A stretch of DNA of 64,000 nt from JACMLD01 sp044227095 (GTDB lineage: Bacteria > Bacteroidota > Bacteroidia > Chitinophagales > Chitinophagaceae): the NCBI GenBank assembly GCA_044227095.1, contig JBGAFV010000001.1:2108001-2172000 (forward strand). The letters are read 5' to 3'. The stretch's first letter is position 1; the number at the start of each line of letters is the position of its first letter. The notes below the pieces were generated by a model. It did no database searches, was not told the origin of the DNA, and was given only the letters and a program-made list of their open reading frames with translations. Positions 8,937 through 16,737 of this stretch are shown here, piece after piece. A program made the position numbers and the translations under genes.

Positions 8937-8947
8937 AACGATTGATC

Positions 8948-10222
8948 ATGCAGATTGAAAAATATAAAATAGAAGAACATAACAATAGCCTGCTTGCAGA
9001 ACACAAACGAAAATTTGATTTTACCGCAGCGGGTGTTGCCAACATCAACGATGTTTTACAAAAACTTACAGACTTTCAAATAGCCATTCCAAGTTGGGCA
9101 TTAGGAACAGGTGGCACAAGGTTTGGAAGATTTTCCGGCGGTGGTGAGCCTGGTAATATTGAAGAGAAGATTGAAGACATTGGGTTACTGCATGCATTGA
9201 ATAAATCCAGCGGCGCAATTTCATTACATATTCCCTGGGATATTCCTGAAAACGTACAGGCAATAAAAACATTAACCGCACAACATGGTTTGCGTTTTGA
9301 TGCCATGAACTCTAATACTTTCCAGGATCAAAAAGGGCAGGAGCATAGTTATAAATTTGGTTCGCTGCAGCATACAGATAAAAAAGTAAGGCAGCAGGCA
9401 ATTGATCATAATATTGAAGTGATTAAACATGGCGTTGCATTAGGATCAAACTCGCTTACTGTTTGGTTAAGCGATGGTTCTTCTTTCCCAGGTCAGTTAA
9501 ATTTTAGAAAAGCATTTGAGCGTACACTGGAAGGATTGAAAGTGATTTACGCAGCATTGCCTGCAGATTGGAAAATGTTTGTTGAATACAAAGCGTTTGA
9601 ACCTAATTTTTATTCTATGACGGTTGGCGATTGGGGACAATCATTGTTATATGCAACCAAGCTGGGGCCAAAAGCATATACACTTGTAGATCTCGGCCAC
9701 CATTTGCCCAATGCCAATATAGAACAGATAGTAGCGCTTGTTTTAAATGAAGGTAAACTTGGTGGCTTTCATTTTAACGATAGTAAATATGGTGATGATG
9801 ATCTTACTGTTGGCAGCATTAATCCATACCAGTTGTTTTTAATTTTTAATGAACTGGTAGAAGGAATGGATGCACGTGGTATGAAACACGCTAATGATTT
9901 AGGCTGGATGATTGATGCATCGCACAACGTAAAAGATCCGCTGGAAGATTTACTACAATCTGTAGAAGCAATAAAAATTGCTTACGCACAGGCATTACTG
10001 GTAGATAAAAAAGCTTTAGCTGCTGCACAAGATGCAAACGATGTAACACAGGCACAGGAAATTTTGCAACAGGCATACCGCACAGATGTTCGTCCGCTTG
10101 TAGCAGAAGCACGTTTGCGTGCTGGCGCTGCATTGCAACCAGTTCAATTGTTCCGTCAGCAGAAAGTAAGGCAGCATTTGATTAAGGAAAGAGGAGAGAA
10201 GACGGTGGCGACGGGATTATAG
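8948..10222 (+). CDS. rhaI: L-rhamnose isomerase, RhaI type
   Basis: This 424-residue TIM-barrel sugar isomerase converts L-rhamnose to L-rhamnulose. It belongs to the RhaI line, found in Pseudomonas, Streptomyces and many Bacteroidota, rather than enterobacterial RhaA. Acidic and histidine residues likely to bind the metal ions lie in FVEYKAFEP, LVDLGHH, GGFHFNDSKYG and WMIDASHN. A TTG codon at 8942 is also in frame, but the ATG at 8948 is the simpler start. It is placed between the mutarotase and kinase genes. Confidence 0.9.
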   Translation: MQIEKYKIEEHNNSLLAEHKRKFDFTAAGVANINDVLQKLTDFQIAIPSWALGTGGTRFGRFSGGGEPGNIEEKIEDIGLLHALNKSSGAISLHIPWDIPENVQAIKTLTAQHGLRFDAMNSNTFQDQKGQEHSYKFGSLQHTDKKVRQQAIDHNIEVIKHGVALGSNSLTVWLSDGSSFPGQLNFRKAFERTLEGLKVIYAALPADWKMFVEYKAFEPNFYSMTVGDWGQSLLYATKLGPKAYTLVDLGHHLPNANIEQIVALVLNEGKLGGFHFNDSKYGDDDLTVGSINPYQLFLIFNELVEGMDARGMKHANDLGWMIDASHNVKDPLEDLLQSVEAIKIAYAQALLVDKKALAAAQDANDVTQAQEILQQAYRTDVRPLVAEARLRAGAALQPVQLFRQQKVRQHLIKERGEKTVATGL

Positions 10223-10365
10223 AGGAATTAGTAATTAGGAATTAATAATTAGCAATTAGGCTTCCCTGGATAGTGCCAGCTCATATTTTATCAGTCATTT
10301 ATCATACAACCCTAATTCCAAGTTTCCAATTTCCAACTCCAATGCATTTAAAGAAGATGTAAAGA
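10223..10365. repeat. Word-repeat spacer with inverted arms
   Basis: The left part (10224-10260) is built from repeats of AATTAG and GGAATTA. The right part (10311-10345) reads CCTAATTCCAAG and CCAATTTCCAA, which can pair with the left. It separates rhaI from the kinase gene. No gene is seen. Confidence 0.5.
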
Positions 10366-11757
10366 ATGAAAAAAACACCGGCCATAGCCATCTTCGACAT
10401 AGGCAAAACCAATAAAAAACTGTTTGTGTTTGATGAACAGTATGCTATTCTGTTGGAGAAATCTATGCAGTTTGAAGAAACAACAGATGAAGATGGCGAT
10501 GCCTGTGAAAATTTGCCAGCACTTACACAATGGGTTAAGCAATCTATCAATACACTGGTTGATGAAAAAAAGTATTCTATCAAAGCCATCAACTTTTCTA
10601 CATATGGCGCCAGTTTTGTGCATGTAGATGCGGAAGGAAACCCGGTAGCGCCACTATACAATTATCTTAAACCATTTCCTGAAGCACTTAAAGAAAAATT
10701 TTATACAAAATACGGAGGCCAAAAAGAATTTTCTATGCACACGGCTTCGCCGGTATTGGGCAATCTTAATTCTGGTTTACAATTGTATTACCTGAAAGAA
10801 CTAAAGCCTGAATTGTATAAGAAGATAAAACACTCTTTGCATTTGCCGCAATACATGAGTTACCTTATTACCAACAGATTTTGTTCAGACATTACAAGTA
10901 TTGGTTGCCATACAGCCATGTGGGATTTTACAGCAAATCGTTACCACGAGTGGTTGCAGATGGAAGGTATTTATGATAAGCTGGCACCGATTTTTCCTTC
11001 TGATCAATTGATTAATACTAACTGGAACGATAAACCGCTGTTGTGCGGCGCAGGACTACACGATAGTTCTGCTGCTTTAATCCCTTATCTCTCCGGTTAT
11101 AAAGAACCATTCGTTTTAATTTCTACAGGTACCTGGTGTATTAGTCTAAATCCGTTTAACCAAACAAGGTTAACCGCTGATGAACTTGCACAGGATTGCC
11201 TTTGTTATATGGAATACCGCGGTAAACCTATAAAAGCATCTCGTCTGTTTGCTGGTTATGAACACGAACAACAGGTAAAAAGACTTGCCACACATTTTAA
11301 TACCAGGGAAGATAATTATAAAAGCATTGCATTTGATCCGGCTATTGTTCATAAGCAGCAAACAGCAACCGCAGGAGATAACAATGAACCTGCGAAGACA
11401 ATGATGCAGGAATCTGTATTTGCAAAACGCAACTTGTCTGTGTTTGCATCTTACAGTGAAGCATATCACCAGTTGATACTTGACATTATGGTATTGCAAA
11501 AATCATCCACCAGTCTTGTACTTAAAGACTGCGCAGTGAAAAAAATTTTTGTTGATGGCGGATTTGGTAAGAACACTGTTTATATGAACCTGCTTGCTGC
11601 TTCATTTCCGCAGGTAGAAGTGTATGCTGCATCTGTTGCGCAGGCATCTGCCATTGGTGCTGCGTTGGCTGTTCATCCTTATTGGAATAAAAATAATTTT
11701 CCTTCCGGCTTAATTGATTTAAAATTATATGCCGATATTGAGGCTATTGAAATATGA
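10366..11757 (+). CDS. rhaB: FGGY-family carbohydrate kinase, probable L-rhamnulokinase
   Basis: The protein has 463 residues with the two actin-like domains of FGGY kinases. The N-terminal phosphate loop reads AIFDIGKTNKKLFVFD, the second-domain loop ISTGTWCISLN, and the adenosine-site region FVDGGFGKNTVYMNLL. It would phosphorylate L-rhamnulose to its 1-phosphate, the substrate of the aldolase at 6127. The assignment to rhamnulose rests mainly on position, because FGGY kinases are hard to assign from sequence. Its stop overlaps the lutA start by ATGA, which implies translational coupling of sugar breakdown to lactate oxidation. Confidence 0.85.
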   Translation: MKKTPAIAIFDIGKTNKKLFVFDEQYAILLEKSMQFEETTDEDGDACENLPALTQWVKQSINTLVDEKKYSIKAINFSTYGASFVHVDAEGNPVAPLYNYLKPFPEALKEKFYTKYGGQKEFSMHTASPVLGNLNSGLQLYYLKELKPELYKKIKHSLHLPQYMSYLITNRFCSDITSIGCHTAMWDFTANRYHEWLQMEGIYDKLAPIFPSDQLINTNWNDKPLLCGAGLHDSSAALIPYLSGYKEPFVLISTGTWCISLNPFNQTRLTADELAQDCLCYMEYRGKPIKASRLFAGYEHEQQVKRLATHFNTREDNYKSIAFDPAIVHKQQTATAGDNNEPAKTMMQESVFAKRNLSVFASYSEAYHQLILDIMVLQKSSTSLVLKDCAVKKIFVDGGFGKNTVYMNLLAASFPQVEVYAASVAQASAIGAALAVHPYWNKNNFPSGLIDLKLYADIEAIEI

Positions 11758-12491
11758 CCGTTGGATTATTTATACCTTGTTACGTTGACCAATTTTACCC
11801 GCAGGTAGCTATTGCCTCTTTACAGTTATTAGAGAAGTATGGGTGTAATGTAATTTATCCCGCAAACCAAACTTGCTGCGGCCAGCCAATGGCCAATTCC
11901 GGGTATGAACATTTGTCGCAATCGTGTAACCAATTGTTTGTAAAAAATTTTAGCGCATACGATTATATTGTTTGCCCTTCCGGTAGTTGCGCATTGCATA
12001 TAAAAGATCATTTGCACGATGATAAGAACGAAGCTACAGCAAAGAGCATTCGTGGTAAAACATATGAGCTAATAGAATTTCTTACGGATATATTAAAGGT
12101 GAAGGAAATCAATGCCAGCTTTCCGCACAAAGTGGGCATGCACCAGAGTTGTCATGGACAGCGAGGTTTGCATTTATCTCAAATGACAGAACTGGTGGCC
12201 GAACCTTTTTCAAAACCATTGCAGCTATTAAAAATGGTAAAAGGGATTGAATTGATCAACCTGGATCGTAATGATGAATGCTGTGGTTTTGGCGGAACAT
12301 TTTGCGTGGCAGAAGAAGCTGTATCTGTAAAAATGGGAAAAGATCGTGTTGCCGATCATTTGCAACACCATGCAGAATATATAACCGGTGCAGACATGAG
12401 CTGCCTGATGCATATTGAAGGGATTTTAAGAAGACAAAATAAACCTGTGAAAGTGATACATATTGCGGAGATATTGATTGCTAATCAGTAG
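11754..12491 (+). CDS. lutA: LutA-type (Fe-S)-binding lactate oxidation subunit
   Basis: This 245-residue protein has the two cysteine-rich CCG modules of the LutA/LldE/GlpC line: TCCGQP near residue 41 and ECCGFGG near 176, with further Cys in CPSGSC and HQSCHG. LutA, LutB and LutC together oxidise L-lactate to pyruvate. It overlaps the kinase gene by four bases. Lactate would be supplied by the dehydrogenase half of the rhaEW product. Confidence 0.93.
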   Translation: MTVGLFIPCYVDQFYPQVAIASLQLLEKYGCNVIYPANQTCCGQPMANSGYEHLSQSCNQLFVKNFSAYDYIVCPSGSCALHIKDHLHDDKNEATAKSIRGKTYELIEFLTDILKVKEINASFPHKVGMHQSCHGQRGLHLSQMTELVAEPFSKPLQLLKMVKGIELINLDRNDECCGFGGTFCVAEEAVSVKMGKDRVADHLQHHAEYITGADMSCLMHIEGILRRQNKPVKVIHIAEILIANQ

Positions 12492-12552
12492 TCGAGTTCG
12501 TTAGTTCGTTAGCAATATCAGAATCGCAAGTTGCATTATTTGTTGAATAACC

Positions 12553-12676
12553 AGCCCAGAAGGGCGTAATTAATATAGGGGAGTTGTATGTATAGCGATG
12601 GGCAAATCCCGTGGCGATTATACAAATCCTGAAAGGCTTTACTAACAATAACCCCGGATGAAATCCGGGGGATAAA
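12553..12676 (+). repeat. REP-like hairpin element, copy B, between lutA and lutB
   Basis: It opens with AGCCCAGAAGGGCGTAATTA like the other copies, has a GGG-caaat-CCC hairpin, and ends with CCCCGGAT-gaa-ATCCGGGG (12652-12670), an 8-bp stem with a GAA loop that also occurs in copy C. It ends about eight bases before the lutB start codon, so its hairpin must lie in the ribosome-binding region of the message. Confidence 0.7.
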
Positions 12677-12683
12677 AATAAAA

Positions 12684-14060
12684 ATGAACGAAACAACCCA
12701 TACACACGCCGAATTATCAGACCAGTTCAATACTGATGAAGCAAGGGTGAACTGGCACGATGAAACATTGTGGTGGGTGCGCCAGAAAAGAGATAAAGCT
12801 GCATGGACATTACCAGAATGGGAGCAACTGCGTGAAACAGCCAGTCGCATTAAACTGAATACGCTATCCAACCTGGAAGCATATTTAAAAATGTTTGAAG
12901 AGAATGCGCAGAAAAATGGTATTACTGTTCATTGGGCGGCAGATGGAAAAGAACACAATGCCATTGTGCACAGCATTCTGCAAAAACATAAGGTTGCACA
13001 AATTGTAAAGAGCAAATCGATGCTCACAGAAGAATGTCACCTCAACGAATACCTTGCAGCAAATGGCATTGAAGTAATAGACACAGATTTGGGCGAACGC
13101 ATTGTGCAATTGGCAAATGAAGCACCAAGTCATATTGTATTGCCATGCATTCATAAAAAGAAAGAAGAAATAGGCGATCTTTTTCATGAACATTTAGGAA
13201 CGCCGGCAGGCAATGCAGACCCGCAATTTTTAACCAATGCAGCAAGAATACATTTGCGTGAAAAATTTCTTACACGGAAAATAGCTATCACAGGTGTAAA
13301 CTTTGCCATTGCAGAAACCGGTGAATTTGTAGTGTGTACCAATGAAGGCAATGCCGATATGGGGGCACACCTTGCAGATGTGCATATAGCATGTATGGGC
13401 ATTGAAAAACTGATACCACAACGCAATCACCTTGGTGTTTTTTTGAGATTATTGGCAAGAAGTGCAACGGGGCAACCTGTTACAACATATTCCAGTCATT
13501 TTGTAAAACCCCAGCCTGGGCAGGAGTTGCATATTGTTCTTGTAGATAATGAACGAAGTACACAATTGGGTAGGGAAGATTTTCGCAATTCGCTAAAATG
13601 TATACGCTGTGGTGCATGCATGAACACGTGTCCTGTATACAGGAGAAGCGGCGGCCATAGTTACCACACTGCTGTTGCGGGGCCAATAGGTGCTATTCTT
13701 GCACCCAATCTTGATATGAAAGCAAATGCAGATTTGCCTTTTGCATCAACGTTATGCGGGTCGTGCAGCAATGTTTGTCCTGTAAAAATTGATATTCATA
13801 CACAGTTGTATAAATGGCGACAGGTAATTACGCAGCAAGGTTATTCACCCAAAACAAAAACTGTAGCCATGAAGGCGATGGCTGCAACATTATCTGCACC
13901 ATCATTATACCGCAGCGCAGGAAAAATGGGCAGATGGGTTATTAAACACATGCCGTGGCTGGTAAACAATAAACTTAACGCCTGGTACAAACAAAGAGAA
14001 ATGCCGGCGCCACCTAAAGAATCGTTTGGAGAATGGTATAAGAAGAATAGGAAGCCGTGA
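12684..14060 (+). CDS. lutB: LutB-type iron-sulphur lactate oxidation subunit
   Basis: The 458-residue protein has an N-terminal LUD-like domain and a C-terminal ferredoxin-type domain with CIRCGACMNTCPVYR at about 305-318 and CGSCSNVCPVK at about 358-368, sites for two [4Fe-4S] clusters. It should work with LutA and LutC to oxidise L-lactate. The length is normal for LutB/LldF. The stop codon TGA lies within the first unit of a 7-bp tandem repeat, so the repeat abuts the coding end directly. Confidence 0.93.
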   Translation: MNETTHTHAELSDQFNTDEARVNWHDETLWWVRQKRDKAAWTLPEWEQLRETASRIKLNTLSNLEAYLKMFEENAQKNGITVHWAADGKEHNAIVHSILQKHKVAQIVKSKSMLTEECHLNEYLAANGIEVIDTDLGERIVQLANEAPSHIVLPCIHKKKEEIGDLFHEHLGTPAGNADPQFLTNAARIHLREKFLTRKIAITGVNFAIAETGEFVVCTNEGNADMGAHLADVHIACMGIEKLIPQRNHLGVFLRLLARSATGQPVTTYSSHFVKPQPGQELHIVLVDNERSTQLGREDFRNSLKCIRCGACMNTCPVYRRSGGHSYHTAVAGPIGAILAPNLDMKANADLPFASTLCGSCSNVCPVKIDIHTQLYKWRQVITQQGYSPKTKTVAMKAMAATLSAPSLYRSAGKMGRWVIKHMPWLVNNKLNAWYKQREMPAPPKESFGEWYKKNRKP

Positions 14061-14158
14061 ATCGTGAATCGTGAATCGTGAATCGTGAATCGTGAATCGT
14101 GAATCGTGAATCGTGAATCGTGAATCGTGAATCGTGAATCGTGAATCGTGAATCGTGA
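14056..14158. repeat. 7-bp tandem repeat array, 14 full units of CGTGAAT
   Basis: Fourteen perfect copies of CGTGAAT (14056-14153) are followed by a partial CGTGA (14154-14158). The first unit supplies the lutB TGA stop. With a 7-bp unit every reading frame meets TGA, so coding cannot run through it on this strand. There are no spacers, so it is not CRISPR. Perfect identity implies recent slippage or active upkeep. Confidence 0.97.
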
Positions 14159-14197
14159 GTGATTCTTGGCAATGCAAGGTATGCTATAATTTAAGCA

Positions 14198-14290
14198 AGC
14201 CCTGAAAGGGCGTAATTACTATAGCCCCGGGTGAAACCCGGGGTATAAAATGAAATTTTAACGTGCAGCCCTGACGGGGCGAAACAAAAA
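14198..14290 (+). repeat. REP-like hairpin element, copy C, between lutB and lutC
   Basis: It opens AGCCCTGAAAGGGCGTAATT and has the hairpin CCCCGGGT-gaa-ACCCGGGG (14225-14243). A second small hairpin, GCCC-TGAC-GGGGC, lies near 14268-14280. The end abuts the lutC start at 14295, leaving little room for a normal leader. Confidence 0.75.
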
Positions 14291-14294
14291 AATA

Positions 14295-14888
14295 TTGAAT
14301 AGCCGCGAAAAAATATTATCAGCAGTAAAAAAAAATCAACCAGCATTGGAGGAATTACCTTCTTTAGAAAATATTGCTGCAATACGGTTTGATAATCCGC
14401 AGGAAAAATTTAAAACTGTACTGGAAAGTATCGGCGGTGTTTTGCTAAAGGCTGAAAATTTGCAACAGGTAGCAGATTATGTAAAGACAAATTATACAGA
14501 AGGCGATAAATACATTACCACCATAGCTAAGCTTGATGGTATTGAAGCAATAAACAATGATGAAGATCCGCATTTTCTTGAAGATGTTGAAGTGGCGATT
14601 ATAAAAGGAAATTTTGGCGTTGCAGAAAACTCGGCCATATGGGTAAGCGGAGATGCTGTTAAAACACGTGTGCTGCCGTTTATTTGTCAGCACCTTGTTG
14701 TGGTACTGAATGAAAACGAAATTGTACACAACATGCATGAAGCGTACGAGAAAATTGCGGCCGCACAATATGATTATGCTGTGTTTATTGCCGGTCCTTC
14801 TAAAACAGCAGATATAGAGCAATCGCTTGTGCTGGGTGCGCATGGCCCTAAAACCATGACGGTGTTCTTCATTCCGTCAAATGCATAA
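14295..14888 (+). CDS. lutC: LutC-type LUD-domain lactate oxidation subunit
   Basis: This 197-residue protein consists of one LUD domain, as in LutC/LldG, and completes the lutABC set. The N-terminus NSREKILSAVKKNQP fits the family, yet the codon before it is TTG (14295); no in-frame ATG is suitable. The REP-like element ends only a few bases upstream. Insertion of that element may have replaced the former start, or TTG may be used normally. The C-terminal part includes AENSAIW and FIAGPSKTADIE, both typical of LUD proteins. Confidence 0.88.
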   Translation: MNSREKILSAVKKNQPALEELPSLENIAAIRFDNPQEKFKTVLESIGGVLLKAENLQQVADYVKTNYTEGDKYITTIAKLDGIEAINNDEDPHFLEDVEVAIIKGNFGVAENSAIWVSGDAVKTRVLPFICQHLVVVLNENEIVHNMHEAYEKIAAAQYDYAVFIAGPSKTADIEQSLVLGAHGPKTMTVFFIPSNA

Positions 14889-15190
14889 AATTCGAAGCTG
14901 CTTTACAAAAAACTATACGCCCCGCAGTAAATTTTCTTCAATTGGCCTGTTTATTTAAAGGCTACATATCTTTTGCTGCAATTACTATAAAATATGGGGT
15001 CAAATTTGTATTATTGCCGCATTATCGGTTAAAGTTTTTTGCTGCCTCCTTTATTTTATAAAAAGACCACTAAGTTTTTCATTATCAACAATATCATTCC
15101 TGAAGAATTTAACCGATTAGTTCGCTTTACATAAAATGTTTTCGGTTTTTTAAAAATGCGCTACTGCATTTTGCAGGCATTAATAATTAT
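14889..15190. other. Spacer of 302 bases before the flippase gene
   Basis: Nothing clear is seen apart from AT-rich DNA and a small CTGCA-ttt-TGCAG hairpin about 20 bases before the next start. It probably holds the end of the rha-lut transcript and the flippase promoter. Confidence 0.4.
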
Positions 15191-16543
15191 ATGGCTTTAC
15201 GTTCAATTTTTGCAAAGTTAAATAACAAGCATTTTTTTTCCCTTGCGGGTAATGTAATTATGTCGGGTCTTGCCATTGTTTTAATGGCTGTACTTTACCG
15301 TTGTTTGCCCGATAAATCTGAAATGGGCAATTGGGTATTTTTTCAAACCATATTTGCTTTGGTAGAAATGTTGCGTACAGGATTTTTATCTGTAGCAGTT
15401 GTAAAATTTTATTCGGGTGCAAGTAAAGAAAGATCCGCAGAAGTAATTGGCTCTGCATGGGTACTTGCCAGCGCCATTACATTTGGATTACTGGTATTGA
15501 ATGTACCTGCATTATTGTTGTTGAAAATTGTAAAAATAGATGGGCTTGCATTTTTTCTTAAATGGTTTGGCGTAAGTTATCTTTTTTCCCTGCCCATGTT
15601 TATTGCAAATTGTGTGTTGCAGGCAGAAGCTAGGTTCGACAGGTTGTTGTACATGCGCCTGGTAAACCAGGGTTCCTTATTAATTTTTGTAGTGGTGCTT
15701 ATTTTCATGAACAAGTTAACGCTTGGCACACTTGTTTACTCAAACCTGTTATCGTTATTAATTACCAGCATATTTGTTCTGTCAAAAGGATGGACACATT
15801 TCTGGGCATGGAAAAGCCGCACAACAAAATGTTTTCGCGAGTTATATGATTTTGGTAAATACAGTGTGCTGGGTTATATCAGTTCATCGCTGCTGCGTGT
15901 TTCAGATATATTTATCATTACCAGCATGCTTGGTACAGAAGCAGTAGCCAAATACAATATAGGGTTGAAATTATTGGAAGTAATAGAAATTCCTTTAAGA
16001 AGTTTTATTGCTACTGCAATGCCAACCATGTCTGCTGCGTATAACCGCGGCTTGAAAAATGAAGTGGTGTATACCATGAAGAAATATGCAGGCATGCTTA
16101 CGTTTGCGCTTATACCAGTTTGCATAGGCACTGTATTTTTTGCAGACATTGCGGTATTCATTCTCGGCGGAAAAAAATACGTAGGAACAGAAGTGGGCAA
16201 TGTGCTTCGAATGTTTATGACATTTGCATTGTTGTTTCCTACAGACAGGTTTCTTGCGCTGGGGCTGGATGTTATTCACAAACCCAACATCAACTTCATT
16301 AAAATAACCATAATGCTGGTGGTAAATATTGTTACAGACATAGCAGGCATCTGGTTGTTTGGAAATATTAGCGGCGTAGCGCTTGCTACCTTCTTCCCGC
16401 TTATTACTGGTGTGCTTATTGGTTATTTATCCATGCGCAAATACCAGTATTTTACTTTGCCGCAATTCCTCACCGTAGGTTATACGGAGTTAAAAGTGTT
16501 TCTTAGGGAGAAATTGAATTTACGCAGGCCTTTGCTACCCTAA
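15191..16543 (+). CDS. Polysaccharide flippase, MOP/Wzx-like
   Basis: This 450-residue integral membrane protein has about 12-14 hydrophobic helices and resembles oligosaccharide flippases of the MOP superfamily. These move lipid-linked glycans across the inner membrane. The N-terminal region (FSLAGNVIMSGLAIVLMAVLY) and GTEAVAKYNIGLKLLE are typical. It is placed between the lactate genes and susC, with no obvious functional link, and is far from the exopolysaccharide genes at 51972-64000. Confidence 0.8.
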   Translation: MALRSIFAKLNNKHFFSLAGNVIMSGLAIVLMAVLYRCLPDKSEMGNWVFFQTIFALVEMLRTGFLSVAVVKFYSGASKERSAEVIGSAWVLASAITFGLLVLNVPALLLLKIVKIDGLAFFLKWFGVSYLFSLPMFIANCVLQAEARFDRLLYMRLVNQGSLLIFVVVLIFMNKLTLGTLVYSNLLSLLITSIFVLSKGWTHFWAWKSRTTKCFRELYDFGKYSVLGYISSSLLRVSDIFIITSMLGTEAVAKYNIGLKLLEVIEIPLRSFIATAMPTMSAAYNRGLKNEVVYTMKKYAGMLTFALIPVCIGTVFFADIAVFILGGKKYVGTEVGNVLRMFMTFALLFPTDRFLALGLDVIHKPNINFIKITIMLVVNIVTDIAGIWLFGNISGVALATFFPLITGVLIGYLSMRKYQYFTLPQFLTVGYTELKVFLREKLNLRRPLLP

Positions 16544-16617
16544 AATTGCGACGGGGTTTTAGTTTTTGCCGGTATATGGTCACCGTTTTGAGCCATTCTG
16601 TTTTCCTCCTCCAGGTT

Positions 16618-16635
16618 TACGCAATCGATTGCGTA
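16618..16635. promoter_or_regulatory. Perfect 18-bp palindromic operator before susC
   Basis: TACGCAATCGATTGCGTA is fully self-complementary and has the form of LacI-family operators. It lies about 30 bases upstream of a TATTTTTG -7 element, in reach of the -33 region. Twelve bases, TTTACGCAATCG, are shared with the gntR-rhaT spacer. The regulator could be the GntR-type protein at 3609 or a LacI-family protein from elsewhere. Confidence 0.65.
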
Positions 16636-16664
16636 GATATTCTGTTTTAATTTTACAGCCGGTT

Positions 16665-16672
16665 TATTTTTG
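16665..16672 (+). promoter_or_regulatory. Bacteroidota -7 element TATTTTTG for susC
   Basis: This TAnnTTTG match lies 66 bases before the susC-like ATG and just downstream of the palindromic operator. Confidence 0.45.
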
Positions 16673-16737
16673 TAGAGTGCTGTATTTAGAATTATTCTTT
16701 GCACAGCATTTTTTAAAGCCAAATAAACAACTGCTAT

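Noticed and set aside
8942..8947. TTG start for rhaI
   Set aside because: An ATG two codons downstream gives the same protein without a rare start.
14056..14158. Possible CRISPR array
   Set aside because: The units are contiguous 7-mers with no spacers, and no cas genes are present.
15191..16543. Flippase as part of the rhamnose or SusCD system
   Set aside because: Flippases of this type serve glycan export, and nothing in sequence links it to either neighbour.
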